Part shown: in pieces, positions 1 to 11,530 of the stretch | How positions within the stretch are numbered: the first letter of the stretch is position 1 | Layout of the letters: every line of letters begins with the position of its first letter | Assembly: GCA_958510825.1 (NCBI GenBank) | Contig: OY294049.1 | Span: 7,998,001-8,062,000 of the forward strand | Direction of reading: 5' to 3' | DNA from: Brachypterus glaber | Lineage: Eukaryota > Arthropoda > Insecta > Coleoptera > Kateretidae | Length of the DNA: 64,000 nucleotides | Made by a program: the position numbers and the translations under genes | The notes under the pieces: generated by a model | Told to the model about the DNA's origin: nothing | The model's database searches: none | Seen by the model: only the letters and a program-made list of their open reading frames with translations

Positions 1-2
1 TT

Positions 3-578
3 CGGGGACAAAAAATTAACGATTTTGACGCTATGAAATATTTTAATCCCATGCTAAAGGTGGCATTGAATGATAAAATATTTCCAGTTTTGAGATACTT
101 TTTGGATGAAATAAATTTATATGCCAAACATATGGATTTAATAATCTTAAGAGCATATTTCATAGTTATAAGTCAGAGAAGACTGGCTTTATCTAAAGAT
201 ATTTCAAATTTGTTCAACATTTGTTTAAACAAAGGGGTATATCACAGATATACTGGAACGGAAAATAGTATCAGTATATTCACCAATTATACTGATACCG
301 AAATCCGCTTCCTAATAGAATATTATTTTAAAAATTTGAGAAACTTCCCCCCAAAAGACATAGAAATTAAAATTGAGTGCCCGAAATCGTTACGAAACAT
401 CGACGACTTGCCAAGTGTCATACGTGACTCGTACGACACGACGGATCACATTTATGATATTATAAAAACTTTATTAGAGGATGTATATAATATAATAATA
501 AGTTGCTTCACTAGTGGGGTTATAAGGATAAAAGCACGAGTTTTGGAGGAAAAATTATTTGTAGGTCATACAGCCTGA
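3..578 (+). CDS. Unrecognised protein, C-terminal part (5' partial)
   Basis: The frame is open from the left edge and stops with TGA at 576-578, giving about 192 codons; the first internal ATG is at 33. In DNA this AT-rich a run of that length without a stop is unlikely by chance, so I treat it as real or recently real coding sequence. The product is rich in Ile, Leu, Asp and Lys, with aromatic-rich helical-looking stretches and no obvious signal peptide or zinc-binding motif. I do not recognise the family. The true start, or an upstream exon boundary, lies outside the window. A foldback repeat begins about 60 bp after the stop. It could be the last exon of a host gene, a gene of a large DNA transposon, or an integrated viral gene; the sequence alone does not decide. 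Confidence 0.5.
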   Translation, partial: RGQKINDFDAMKYFNPMLKVALNDKIFPVLRYFLDEINLYAKHMDLIILRAYFIVISQRRLALSKDISNLFNICLNKGVYHRYTGTENSISIFTNYTDTEIRFLIEYYFKNLRNFPPKDIEIKIECPKSLRNIDDLPSVIRDSYDTTDHIYDIIKTLLEDVYNIIISCFTSGVIRIKARVLEEKLFVGHTA

Positions 579-639
579 ATACTTCAAGATTTTTTTTACT
601 GAGTCATTCAGGAACCAGGCTGTGAATCTGTGAAATATG

Positions 640-835
640 AGTCAATATTTGGTATTTTATTCACGTGTCTTTCCCCCTGGAGTCAAAAAACTGCAAAAAT
701 ACAAATAAAAATATTTGACCCCGTTTGACCCCCTCAGTAGGATACATCATCCCAAGCAGGCCAAATGTTCTTATTTGTATTTTTGCAGTTTTTTGACCCG
801 AGGGAAAAAGACAAGTCAATGTAATACCAAAATTT
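640..835. repeat. Foldback repeat (MITE-like)
   Basis: An arm at about 643-705 (TTTGGTATTTTATTCACGTG, then CTTTCCCCCTGGAGTC and a CTGCAAAAATACAAAT run) is repeated in inverse orientation at about 772-835 with several mismatches. No protein is encoded. The following stretch to 960 is plain AT-rich DNA. Confidence 0.6.
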
Positions 836-1054
836 GGTATTTAACAGAATAAGTGACTGAAACAGATTTCTGAGATATAAAAATTAAAATAAAAAATAAA
901 AAAGGTATATTAAAAGTTAAGTATACGTTCAAAAATTAAGAATATTACTATTAAATTATACAGTGCGGTCCAAAAGTCAACCCTCACTTGTCTTAACATT
1001 TATAAATTGAGATATAACTCTCAAATTTGGAACACGTAAACAAAACAACATAAA

Positions 1055-1385
1055 CTATGGTCTGTTTTTTCAAGCAAGATGGTAAATTAAAAATCGCACA
1101 GTAAATAGTTTTACAACAGGTTCGAATAATATATGTTTGTGTATAGAATATAAATATGTTTTATAAAATAAACTACGCAGTATATTCGCACATCCAATAT
1201 CCGAATCTGTTTTGAAAATATTCTCTGTGCGATTTTTAATTTACTATCTTGCTTGATGAAACAGACCATAGTTTTGTTTTATAAACTACGCAGTATATTC
1301 GCACATCTAATATTTGAATCTGTTTTCAAAATATTCACTGTGCGATTTTTAATTTACTATCTTGCTTGAAAAAACAGACCATAGC
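1055..1385. repeat. Nested foldback repeat, three arms
   Basis: The segment CTATGGTCTGTTTTTTCAAG, with GCAAGATGGTAAATTAAAAA and CGCACAGT following, occurs at 1056 and in inverse orientation ending at 1274 and again at 1384. The second inverted arm looks like a local duplication of 1160-1274. Confidence 0.65.
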
Positions 1386-1859
1386 TTTTAGAATATTCGA
1401 TATTTTTGTTTGGACAGTAACAACAGTTGTTGTAGTGGTATTTTTTTAATGGGAAGGGGGGTCGTTTACTACATTATTTTAAGGGGTCTCTCTACCTCCA
1501 AATTTTAAAAATATTTTTTTTTTACTTTTTTTATATAGAAAAAAAATCATTGTAAAATTTTGTAGGTATGTTTATTTATATTCAAAAAATACAAAAAAAA
1601 AAAGATTTTTAAATTGCCATTTTTTTTCCATATTTTTTTAAAAAAAACTTGAAAAAACGGTAGCTGCCATGATTCCGGCTGTTTGGATCGACTGAAAAAA
1701 TAAAATAGATATTATTCAGTATTGAAGTTGCTTTAGCCTGAACTAGAAGAATTTTTTTTGGCCAAAAAAAACAAAATTGCTGAGGTTTTTGTTTAAATTT
1801 TTGAAAAACTTCCGCCATTTTGTTATTTTTGGCCAAAAAAAAATCTTCTATGGTTCGTT

Positions 1860-2023
1860 TCATCAAGCAAGATAGTAAATTAAAAATTGCACAGTGAATA
1901 TTTTTACAACAGGTTTGAATAGTATATGTTTGTGTATAGAATATAGTTGTTTTATTAAATAAACTACGCATATTCAAATCTGTTTTGAAAATATTCACTG
2001 TGCGATTTTTAATTTACTATCTT
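1860..2023. repeat. Second copy of the nested foldback, cut by an assembly gap
   Basis: It begins TCATCAAGCAAGATAGTAAA and runs back through the inverse arm TGTGCGATTTTTAATTTACT to ATCTT, where the N run begins. The distal few bases of the right arm are probably hidden in the gap. Confidence 0.6.
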
Positions 2024-2223
2024 NNNNNNNNNNNNNNNNNNNNNNNNNNNNNNNNNNNNNNNNNNNNNNNNNNNNNNNNNNNNNNNNNNNNNNNNNNNNN
2101 NNNNNNNNNNNNNNNNNNNNNNNNNNNNNNNNNNNNNNNNNNNNNNNNNNNNNNNNNNNNNNNNNNNNNNNNNNNNNNNNNNNNNNNNNNNNNNNNNNNN
2201 NNNNNNNNNNNNNNNNNNNNNNN
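2024..2223. other. Assembly gap (200 N)
   Basis: Exactly 200 unknown bases follow a long foldback repeat, a usual place for assembly to break. The true length is unknown. Confidence 0.98.
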
Positions 2224-2304
2224 AATTCACCCTCACTGATTAATAGCAAGTATTATACACTCGTTGAATAATATACCATTTTTACTGGCATTGTTCGCAT
2301 ATTT

Positions 2305-2540
2305 TAACATACGAAGAAAAAAAAAGTCTTCCACAACGTTTCTGTTTCTTTTGAGAACGGAATCGTGTTCAGCATGCGCCAAATCTATAAATAATGTATA
2401 TTTTTACACCTGCATCGTTAGCTCAGAATCGACCTAATTTTACCTTTTTAGGAAAAAAAACAGCCTTCCACACCGTTTCTGTAATTTTAAAGGGCGGAAT
2501 TGTATTCAGCATGTCTAAATCTATAGGAATTGTTATGTTT
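2305..2540 (+). repeat. Tandem duplication of about 138 bp, diverged
   Basis: AGTCTTCCACAACGTTTCTG near 2323 recurs as AGCCTTCCACACCGTTTCTG near 2462, each followed by a GGAAT(C/T)GT(G/A)TTCAGCATG block. There is no supported coding frame. Confidence 0.6.
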
Positions 2541-3000
2541 CATATGTTTGCACGAATGGGTCAAAAACGGCCTATTTTTAACATTGTTCTTTGAAGGTAG
2601 AAAGACCACGAAATGCTTTATTCTACCGTTTTTATTTATTTTTTTAAGTTTTTATTATTCACTTAAAGTTAATTTATAATAGTATTTATATTTTGTAACA
2701 AGTGTAGAATGATGTATATTAAATATTATTTCGAACGAGTGAATGTCTTTCACCCGAGCCGCGATAGCGGCGGTCCACGAGTGAGAATAACCATTTTACA
2801 CGTGTTGCATTCTTTACTTTTTCTAAGACCAAAGTTTTATACATTCATATTTTTATATAAGTTATATAATAACAAAAAGTTTTAATTAAAAAGAATAATT
2901 TACATCCAATTATTTAATTTTTATCTAATAATTTAATATTTTGTAATAAGTTGTGCATTATTACGTTGATTTAGCTAAAAATAAAACCCTTACGGTGTCA

Positions 3001-3098
3001 TATCCGTCATCCGCTTACGAAATGTGCTATATACCCTAAGAGTTTTCATATACCGTCATCCGCTTACGGAATGTGCTATATTCCGTAAGAGTTTTGTG
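3001..3098 (+). repeat. Two-unit tandem duplication, period 49 bp
   Basis: CCGTCATCCGCTTACG occurs at 3004 and again at 3053, each followed by (A/G)AATGTGCTATAT and (C/G)TAAGAGTTTT. Confidence 0.7.
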
Positions 3099-3818
3099 CA
3101 ATTTGACTTACATTCTAAGACAGTCGTGAAAAAAATACATTTTTTTAAATTTAATAACAATTTAACAGAAGTTTTCAACATTATTTTCATCCCCTTCGCA
3201 AATGTTAAAAAGATATATATGGTCAAATAGATCATTTTATTAGCTTTAACATGATGTATCCAATAATCTTAAAATATGAAATATTCCTACGCCAAAAGAT
3301 AGTTTAGTTTGTTTTATTTACTTGTTCAAAATTTGATAAAGTTAATATCTCAATTTATTCAAAAGTTAAAAGGGAAGGGGTTAACTTTTGGACCGCACTG
3401 TATACAAATTCTCACTCCAAAATTTGTTCATATTCATTCATATAATATCTTCTAAATGAATCAATAATGGTCAAGTCCTAATAGATACGATGTTAAAATC
3501 AACCAAGTTTATTTTTTTTTGGATTTGACCCTTGTTTTATACCAAGAATAAAAGTATTGTTTATGAAAAATATCTAAATAATTTTTCATGAATACCATAT
3601 AAAAATTCTGATGAGAATACAATTTATATATATGTAGTATGCTGTACTGATAAGTGAAAATACCTTACCCCTAAGATGGTTTTTTTTATCCCTCTTTTCT
3701 CTAATCTAAAATCGTGCTTTTTAATTTATAAAATATAATTTATTTGTGGATTAATACGTTATAATTAAAAGGTATGTGTATTAAATATAAATTATGTTCT
3801 CTCCCTAAATATCAATTC

Positions 3819-3982
3819 GTGATACTAGGTTAGGTACCGGTGCTTTTTTTTCAAATTTTACTTATATTAATCCCAATTTTTGGAAAATGCAACTCCTGCT
3901 AAAGCAGTCGTTGCATTTTCGTCATTGGGATTAATATTCGTAAAATTTATGTAAAAAACACCGATACCTAACCTAGTATCAC
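3819..3982. mobile_element. Foldback MITE, 164 bp
   Basis: The ends GTGATACTAGGTTAGGTACC and GGTATC..CCTAGTATCAC are inverse copies. The arms continue through a TTAATCCCAAT block to a centre near 3905. It is non-coding. The right flank starts TTAT; I see no clean target duplication. Confidence 0.7.
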
Positions 3983-4266
3983 TTATGATATTACCCCTGA
4001 AAGTACTTTGGTATGCCACCAAATTTCATAAGATTTCATGTTGTATATCTGAAAATCAAAATTTGCTGATAAAAACTGTGTGTTTTCTCAAAAGAATACA
4101 TTGTTTTTCAAATTTGTACATTTCCGATGAAGTTTTACATAATTTGATTCGGTTTTAGAATGTCCATAATAAAATTAATGTTATTTCTTGAGTTTTGAAC
4201 CGGTTTTTATCAGAAATTTTTTAGAGGGCATGTATTTTTTTAGAGTACCATAAATGGTAAGTTTAA

Positions 4267-4553
4267 CTCGTTCACTGCTCTGACGGAAATTTCCGTCGCG
4301 CTCGTCCTTGGTCGAGTACCACCGACTGAATTTTCCGTCAGTGGCCTGTGGCTATATCGCAAGTATTCATTTACTGTGGCACTCCTGTAGAGGTTTGATG
4401 TGCATACCGGTACTCTGCGAAGGTACTAAGTCTTAGTTTTTTGCGCGCGGTTCAGATTTATTGTTCGGGTGTTTTTTTGAGGGCAGTTTTGAAAATAAAA
4501 TAGTAACCGGCACCGGCGAATAGGTACCATAAATGCGACTGGCAGCGAACGTG
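4267..4553. mobile_element. piggyBac-like MITE, 287 bp, TTAA target duplication
   Basis: TTAA at 4263-4266 and at 4554-4557 flank termini CTCGTTCACTGC and, inverted, CACGTTCGCTGC. A TTAA duplication is the hallmark of piggyBac. The insert contains GC-richer stretches, including inverted TTTCCGTC motifs, but no frame for a transposase. Confidence 0.75.
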
Positions 4554-4557
4554 TTAA

Positions 4558-5799
4558 GATATTATTTGACTGTTAAATTTTAAACTTGTTACTGTTATTA
4601 CATACTTTATTTTATATAGGTAGTCCTATTTTTTACTAATATTAATTAAATTCTCTAACGACCATGTAATTTTTAATGTTTTAATTTTTTGTTTTCAATT
4701 TTGTTGTTAAAAAATGCGAATTCTTAGATTTTTTTGAAATTATCAATAATATCATTTAAAATTTGTTTAAAAGTAAAATTTCCGTTTTTGTATCACCAAA
4801 TTAATCACTAAAAAAAAGTTTTTTTTTAAGAAATTCTCATTTTCAACACTTTTTTAACCCACTAAAAAAACCTGAACCCCTGAAAAAAATAAAACACGAC
4901 CACATTTAAAAAAAATGTTCCCTTTTGCTCCCCTGCCTCCATTTTGCCCCCAACAATATCCAATATATGCCAAAAAATTATTTAGGTTATGTTATTAAGG
5001 TGTTCCAAATTTAAAGTTGATAACATAATGTTTTTTAGAAAAAAATTCTCGGATAGGCCGATTTTTATTTTTATTTGATTTTACTTACATGAGTTATGAT
5101 GACCTTTAAAAGTTTAAATGGAATAATTTGTCAAATAATCCCTCATTTGAAAGTTTTTTTTTTATTTTTTCAACAGTTTTTTGTTTTTGAAAATCGTTCC
5201 TTAAGCTATTCGACATTAAATGTAAATTTTATCTCTTTAAAATTAACATCTTTAATAAACTGCAAGCTGCAGTCTACAGCTCTCTTGGAAAACGATATTA
5301 GGTCCGTGTCCATATGAACTTTTTGTATTATTTTTTGACGTTTTATTAAATTTCATTCTTATCTTTACAATTTTTTTTTATTATTAAGCTAAATCGCTTC
5401 TGATTGTCATTTTTTAAAAACTCGAAAATAAAATAAATTAAGATGATAGTAATAAAACTTCAAGAAATAATAAAAAAAGTTTTCATGGATATTATCGTAT
5501 TTCAAGAGAACTGAAGTTGGTTAAAGAAATAAATGTCGAATAACTTGATAACCGCTGATTAAGATCCAATTATTAAAAATAAAACACCGTTGAAACCAGA
5601 ATTAAAAAACCTTTGAAATCAGGGATCATTTGACATATAGTTTTTTTAAAACCTTTAAAAATGGCGACCCTTGACGGCAAAAGTATATGAGATCAAAAGA
5701 GGTCTGGTTTGGTTTGGTCCAAACCTTTGAAATGAGGGATCAGTTGACATATAGTCTTTTTAAAACCTTGACGGCAAAAGATTTTTTTTATTTGCCGGG
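4558..5799. other. AT-rich intergenic stretch with one tandem duplication
   Basis: I see no gene here. Between about 5608 and 5785 a block (CCTTTGAAAT.AGGGATCA, TTGACATATAG, CCTTGACGGCAAAAG) occurs twice about 110 bp apart. The 73-codon frame near 5096 has low-complexity composition and is not supported. Confidence 0.5.
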
Positions 5800-6712
5800 G
5801 AGCTTTTAGTTCCGTCTGGCTATATTTGATGGGCTGATTTAGGAACCTTTTTCCGTTTTTCTTGATAAGCTCATTTTTTTGAGATATAGCGCAGTGTTTT
5901 TTTGCCTATAGTTGTAGTTAAAAAAGAAAATTTAGGTCTAATTATTTTTCTTTTTAATAGGCTTCTAAATTCAAAAAAATAGTTTATTTCGCATCTTTTC
6001 GATATATTTTGATAAAAAATTTATATGAATACCTCGATAAATAACACAAATATGCGGTTTATAAAAATGAAAAAGTTTTAGATTTAATCCAGTGACGGAG
6101 ATTTTACCGGGGGTTATCGAAAAAAAAAACGAAAATTTTGACATTTTTTTAATTTTTTGTAGAGCAATTGAATTTATTATAAACAAAACAAAAAATAATA
6201 AAAAAAAACTTTTTCTCCTTGCTTTAAAAAATTAAAATAACATTGAAAAACATTAAATAATTCAAAATATTGTTGTTCTGCTTTCAATAACTCCCCGTAA
6301 AATCTCCGTTTCTGGATTTAATATAAAACTTTTTTTATTTTTACAAATCTCCCATTTGTGTTAGTGTTGCCTAGAAAAATTAAAAAATATCTTTAGTATT
6401 TATATAAAATTTTCATGAAAATATAGCAAAAAATACAAAAAAAATATTTTTTTTTGAATTTAGAAGCCTATAAAAAACAAACGAATAAAGATATTTGACA
6501 TTCGCTTTTTTTGGCTTAGAGCCCTATTAATGGAGAACCAATCCAACCTAAAAACAAAATTAATTGAACCTTAATTATTTTTTTACTACAACTATAGGTA
6601 AAAAACCCACTGTGCGTTATATCACAAAAAAAAAACGAGCTGATCGAGAAAAACGAAAAAAGGTTCCGAAATCATCGTATCAAATATAGCCAGATGCAAC
6701 TAAAATGGTGTC
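5800..6712. mobile_element. Long-arm foldback element, about 0.9 kb
   Basis: The left arm (5805-5990: TGGCTATATTTGAT, GAGATATAGCGCAGTG, CTATAGTTGTAGTT) is mirrored at about 6450-6706 (ACTACAACTATAG, CACTGTGCGTTATATC, ATCAAATATAGCCAGA). A second copy of the right arm, interrupted by other elements, is at 51365-51425 and 53157-53343. No transposase is seen. Confidence 0.65.
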
Positions 6713-6821
6713 GATAATTTTTTGAGTGTTGGGCAGTGTTATTAGTTCTTCTAATTATCCTCCACTTACGTAAAAATGATAGACTAAATTAAATGACGCC
6801 TTAAAGCCTGGTTTATGTTCC

Positions 6822-7441
6822 TTATATACCGGGTGAGTTTTATTAATGTCCACCTCTAAAATTAAGATTAATCTTCATTCGATAAAAACAAAACTTTGGT
6901 GATTTATACAATTTTACATTGGATATAAAATGGCGGATTTATTTTTTTTGTTTCACTTCCAGTTTCGCCAGAAGTAGCTTAAATATGTTTTAATTTTTTA
7001 CATTTTTAAATTCAGCCAAAAATTATATGTAGTTGTTTTTTTACTTTTTTTTTCGTTTTCGTTTTTATCGTATAAAGAGATACATACAATTTACCTTCTT
7101 TTTACTTAATTTTTAAAGTAAATTATAAATTTGGCGTAAGAAAAATAGCGGAAAATACTCTAAAAATTAAGTTTAAATGAACATTAAAAAATTGAGTTTT
7201 GGACAAAAACCGTTTTTTAGCTCTAATTCGCCGTCACTGATCAAATTTTAATTTTAATAATAGCTTAAGTAAGTAAAAAGAAGGTAATTATATGTATCTT
7301 GTTTTTATATGATTAAAACGAAAACGAAAAAAGAAACAATCAGTTTTTGTATATAGAATGTTTGGCTGAATTCAAAAATGTAAAAGTTACAGGTGTGTAA
7401 TTTGGGGGGTGGACACAAATAAAACTCGCCCGGTATATAAT
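6822..7441. mobile_element. Foldback element, about 620 bp
   Basis: The termini TATACCGGGTGAGTTTTATT and AATAAAACTCGCCCGGTATA are inverse copies. The inner arms share TTACCTTCTTTTTACTTA and its inverse, and CGAAAACGAAAA runs. It is non-coding; a 96-codon frame over the right arm is a by-product. Confidence 0.7.
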
Positions 7442-8399
7442 CAAAAAATATATATTTTACCCCGTAAATATATTTCAAAAAAAAAATTAATTCGTTGGCT
7501 TTGAATTGTACCAACCTACTTTTGGAAATTTGGATCTTACCGGATAGGGGTGTAATTTTTACCTTTATATTTTGTTTCCGTGTCTTCCATACCATTTTTT
7601 ATAGTGTAAAAAGTACGTAATCAAAATTTCAATAGTAGGTTTTTAATTTTTATATAGGATTTAAAACTATTTATAGTTTAGGGCCTTTGCAACTTCTTAA
7701 GGAATTTGGGCCCATTCCCCCTACAAAACCTTAAGGAGTTTGGCTGTGGTGCACATGTATCCTTTTGATACTAGCTATTTTTAAGGCAGTCCTCAAAAAT
7801 CATATAGGTGCTCTAGAAAAGTTGTAATCCACTGGTAAAAAAATATTTTTTTTTATTGTATGGATGAAAAATTGGCCGTTTTAATTTATAAAATGCCAAT
7901 TATTCTAAAAATTTAAAATTCAATTTTGTATTTTGAACATATTGTAGATAGTTCCCTTGTTAACATGTTCTAATGAATATATTTGTGAGGTCACGCGACA
8001 AGGGACCTGAATGTAAAAAAATGGTTTTTAGGTTTTAGAATGACTTGGACATTTTTAGGTCTATCCTAACATTTTCCCCCTCCCTTTTCGCGTGACCACT
8101 CACATTTGTTGTAATCAGTAATGTATGAGTGCAAAACCTAAAAAAATACATTGGGTTTTGCATAAATACGTTTCCTCTGAAATGCCTTCTTTATTATTAC
8201 CTATTAAGAAAATATAATTTCGTTAATTTGTTTTAGGCTTTAGGTTTTATGGTGCCAGTCGAATCAAAACATTCAGAACTTGGTCGAAAAGTTAAATCTC
8301 ATTAGGTTTTCTATTTTTAATACTTATTTTTTCTACTTGTTGTGTAAATTAAATTAAAAATAAAATAACGGTTATTTTTTATAAATGTTGTTTTATTAA
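7442..8399. other. Intergenic stretch, no gene seen
   Basis: The only structure I can point to is a short inverted pair near 7984-8105 (GTGAGGTCACGCGACAAGGG against CCCTTTTCGCGTGACCACTC). The rest is AT-rich and without features. Confidence 0.4.
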
Positions 8400-8405
8400 A
8401 CCACA

Positions 8406-8711
8406 CCCTGTACAAAAATTAATAAGTATTCGTATAGAAATTCGTATACGTTTTTTATACGAGTCTAGTTGAAATATATATGTATACGAAATTTTAACTA
8501 GATTCTTATAAAAAACGTATACGTATTTAGTACGGAATTGAAACACATTTGTGCGTTATTTTGTATACGTTTTTCGAATGAATTTATACGAAATTTCGTA
8601 TACGTTTTCTGAATGAATGTATACGAAATTTCAAATACGTTTTCTGAATGAATTATTGCGAAATTTCATATACTTACGTTTTTTATACGATTCTAGTTGA
8701 AATTTCATACA
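8406..8711. repeat. Degenerate tandem array of TACGAAATTTCGTATACG-type units
   Basis: Units built from GAAATTTCGTATACGTTTT and CTGAATGAATT recur with a period of roughly 36-48 bp and are partly palindromic. The consensus is related to the larger array at 16341-17015. Confidence 0.65.
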
Positions 8712-9012
8712 AGGGCGTAGATCTTTTTCTTCTATGGGGGGGGGGGGGTAATACCTAGGGCCGGCCTTTCCTGCCTCAAATTTGGCGCCTCTAGCAAAAG
8801 AAAAAACACTCTAAAATAAAGCTTTGTGCGCCTACAAAAAAAAATGCCCCCCAAAAAATACCACAAGAAAAAAAGCGTTGTCCCTGACGGTTTCTACCAA
8901 ACTTGGCGCCCAAAAAAATACCAAAAGAAAAAAAATTGTGTCCCTGAAGGTTTCTACCAAACTTGGCGCCCTGCAAACAAAATTGGCGCCCACGCCTATG
9001 GGGGGGGGGGGT
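8706..9012. mobile_element. hAT-like MITE with internal 66-bp repeats
   Basis: The segment starts near AGGGCGTAGATC and ends at CACGCCTATG plus a G run. Inside, TTTCTACCAAACTTGGCGCC recurs 66 bp apart, each with a preceding GTCCCTGA(C/A)GG. A related block in inverse orientation lies within the element at 51427-51749. The overlapping 60-codon frames are by-products. Confidence 0.5.
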
Positions 9013-10138
9013 AATAAATAGAAAATTTAGCTTGGTGCTATAGTGGTAAAAGTGCTGTATAAGTCTTTGGGGCAGTATGTAGGCTCAATGTGGGTTTTCC
9101 AACGGGCGGCCAACGAACCAATGTTTGATGGCTACTATCAAATGTTTCCGTGTATGTTTGTTTATTCCCCTCTAGAAGCTAATCCTTGTTGACAAATAAG
9201 GTTTATACTCTTCTTGATCATACACTTCTATCGGAAAAAGGTGGGGCACTTAAATTGTTTTGTCTTATATTGGATTGACTTATAAATAAATAAAAAATAG
9301 ATAATTTGAACTACTTTTAAATTTAATTCAGTTTAATTTAGTCTTTGTGGGCCCCAGATGCTCGGGCGGCCCAAGTTGGGTCCCATATTTTGGGGAGGTG
9401 TGCCACTAACAATAAAGAACTTAAAACGCTCGAAAAAAAAATAGATTTGGCAACCGTATTTCTGTATTTATGATAATGTTATGTATTTTTTTAATAAAAG
9501 GCATTCATATTAAATCTTTTAGTCACTTCATTACAGTCTGCCGAATGAGGTGGATTTTTCGTGATTTTTTGTGTGTTTTTAGTTCTAAACAGTGTTAGTG
9601 TATGTTTTGTGTTTTTACACTATATCGGATTATTATGAATTGTTTTTCAACCACGAGTATATGTAGGTAATTTTGATTATTAAGATATTTATTTTTCATT
9701 TCATTTTTATAATAAATAGAAAATTTAGCTTGGTTTGGACTTTTTGGTAAAAGTGCTGTATAAGTCTTTGGGGCGCGGGAAATTTTTTAATGGGGGGGGT
9801 TACGACAGCTGAAATCTCAAAATTAATCTGCCCAAGTGAGCCCCCATTTTGAGCGATAACACTGCACAAAACTTCCTAACATTTATTATAATAAAATCAA
9901 CAAAGATATTTCTGACTCATATGATAATGTTATGTAATTTTTTAACAAAAGCATTCTAAATTTATTCTTGTTCATTTCATTACAGTCTGCCGAATGAAGT
10001 GGATCGTTCCGTGTTTTTTCTTGTGTTTTTAGTTCTGAACGTTATTAGTGTATGTTTTGTGTTTTTACACTAACTATATATGGCTTGTCGGACTACTTAG
10101 GAATAATTTTTCAACCGCGAGTGTAAGTAATTTTGATT

Positions 10139-10401
10139 ACACTGGCTACAAAAAAAAAATCTTCTCCAAGGACTAAACCTATCATGCCTTAAGTATTTTT
10201 GTGTGCTGAAACCGAATTTTCAATTTAAAAAAATTTCTACCGCGTAGATTTCGAGTAAATCCCGGTTTTTATTAGACATTGGTTATACGTGCCTAAAAAA
10301 GTAAACTTTTTCGGATTCATCAGCACACAAAAATACTTAACGCATGATAGGTTTTGGTCTTTGGAGAAGATTTTTGTTTTCTTTTTTCGTAGACCAGTGT
10401 T
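10139..10401. mobile_element. Foldback MITE, about 260 bp
   Basis: CACTGGCTACAAAAA and AATCTTCTCCAAGGAC at the left are mirrored by GTCTTTGGAGAAGATT and CGTAGACCAGTG at the right. It lies inside one of the direct-repeat units. Confidence 0.65.
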
Positions 10402-10439
10402 ATTAAGATAAATATTTTTTAACTTTGAGCAATTATGAG

Positions 10440-10686
10440 TAACTTTGGGGATGAAGCTGAAGTTTGCAACGTTTTTTTGCAACGAAAATTCAAGTAGTAT
10501 TTTAAGTACCAGTTTCATAACATACGTTTTTAGCGCACGAGTACAAGTTTAGAAAATAAGCCTCTTGCGGCGATTTTTCTAAAGTACTAGTTCGCTAAAA
10601 ACGTGTTATGGAATATGTGCTTTAATATACTATTTGTATTTTCGTTGCAAAAAAACGTTGCAAACTTCAGCTTTATCTTTGGGGAA
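10440..10686. mobile_element. Foldback MITE, about 245 bp
   Basis: GAAGCTGAAGTTTGCAACG and CGTTTTTAGCG on the left are mirrored by CGCTAAAAACG and CGTTGCAAACTTCAGCTT on the right. It is non-coding. Confidence 0.65.
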
Positions 10687-11078
10687 CGGAAAAATTTTAA
10701 ATGGGTAGGGGCAATTTACGACAGCTGAAATATCGAAATTAAGCTGCAGCTGAGCATGCCCAAGTGGGCCCCCATTTTGAGCGGTATCATTGCACAAAAC
10801 TTTCTAAAGTTTATTATAATAAAATCGGCAACAATATTCCTGACTCATATGATAATGTTATGTAATTTTTTAACAAGTGCCATTGTAAACTAAATATTTT
10901 AGTCATTTCATTACAGTCTGCCGAATAAAGTGGATCGTTTTTGTTTGTTTTTTGTTCTAAACAGTATTAGTGTATGTTTTGTGTGTTTTTTTTTATAATA
11001 ATATAGTGTATTTAGGAATAATTTTTGAACCGCGAGTTAATGTAAGTAATTTTAAAACGATTTTGAACAATTTTTGAT

Positions 11079-11205
11079 TACACAGCCACACAAAAAAAAA
11101 TGTCAAGTGTTTTTTTGGAGACCACTGTATTACCGTGTATTTTATGGAGCTGAACCCGAATTTGAGGTTAAAATAGCACCTGATCCGATTAGTTTTTGAT
11201 CATTT
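11079..11205. repeat. Fragment of a dispersed repeat (ACACAGCCACAC family)
   Basis: The family signature is ACACAGCCACACAAAAAAA, then ACC(A/T)..TATT..TGTATTTT, G(G/C)(A/C)GCTGAA(C/T)CCGAATTTGAGG, and a block ending in GATTAGTTTT. Other copies are at 21915-22240, 25146-25290, 37897-38030 and 40260-40645. The ends are frayed here. Confidence 0.55.
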
Positions 11206-11530
11206 TGGACACCCCCCCCCCCCTGTAACGCTATTTTCATATACCATTAACATGGGCGTAACACTCCAAAATGACCCCCCTCCCCTAGGAGCGTACGTAA
11301 TACTTGAACGTTCCCTTATGCTCGTTTTACTCGAAAATAAGGTTTTTTGAGGTTATCTCCAAAACTGAGGTGCCTCAAAATACATAGGAATAAAATGTGT
11401 GCCTGTGTTATTTTGGATTAGAATTTTCATTATTATTAAATTTTTTTTTTTTTGGGTTTAATTGTAGACTTGTGAATAAATAAAACAGTTACTTTTTGAA
11501 ATATTTTTGAATATAGTATTTATTATAAAA

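Larger units (their letters stand above)
961..3400. mobile_element. Tc1/mariner-like element with TA target duplication, no intact transposase
   Basis: The left end CAGTGCGGTCCAAAAGT is at 961 and its inverse, ACTTTTGGACCGCACTG, ends at 3400. TA flanks both ends (959-960 and 3401-3402). Similarity between the arms extends weakly for about 70 bp. Its 2.44 kb hold nested foldbacks (1055-1385 and 1860-2023), an N gap and short tandem duplications, but no transposase frame, so it is non-autonomous or decayed. A solo right end of the same type is at 44694-44743. The TA duplication and the CAGT terminus point to the Tc1/mariner superfamily by inference. Confidence 0.65.
9012..11090 (+). repeat. Region of diverged direct repeats (2-3 copies of a 0.2-0.4 kb unit)
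   Basis: A block with ATTACAGTCTGCCGAAT, AGTGTATGTTTTGTGT and CGCGAGT occurs at about 9470-9690, 9920-10140 and 10846-11050. A longer preceding block (TTACGACAGCTGAAAT, GCCCCCATTTTGAGCG) links 9777 with 10710. AATTTAGCTTGGT and GTGCTGTATAAGTCTTTGGG occur at 9024 and 9722. This suggests repeated insertion or tandem duplication of a non-coding element. Confidence 0.6.

Noticed and set aside
1985..2249. Frames across the first N gap
   Set aside because: They exist only because unknown bases carry no stops; the same holds for frames at 47099-47512.
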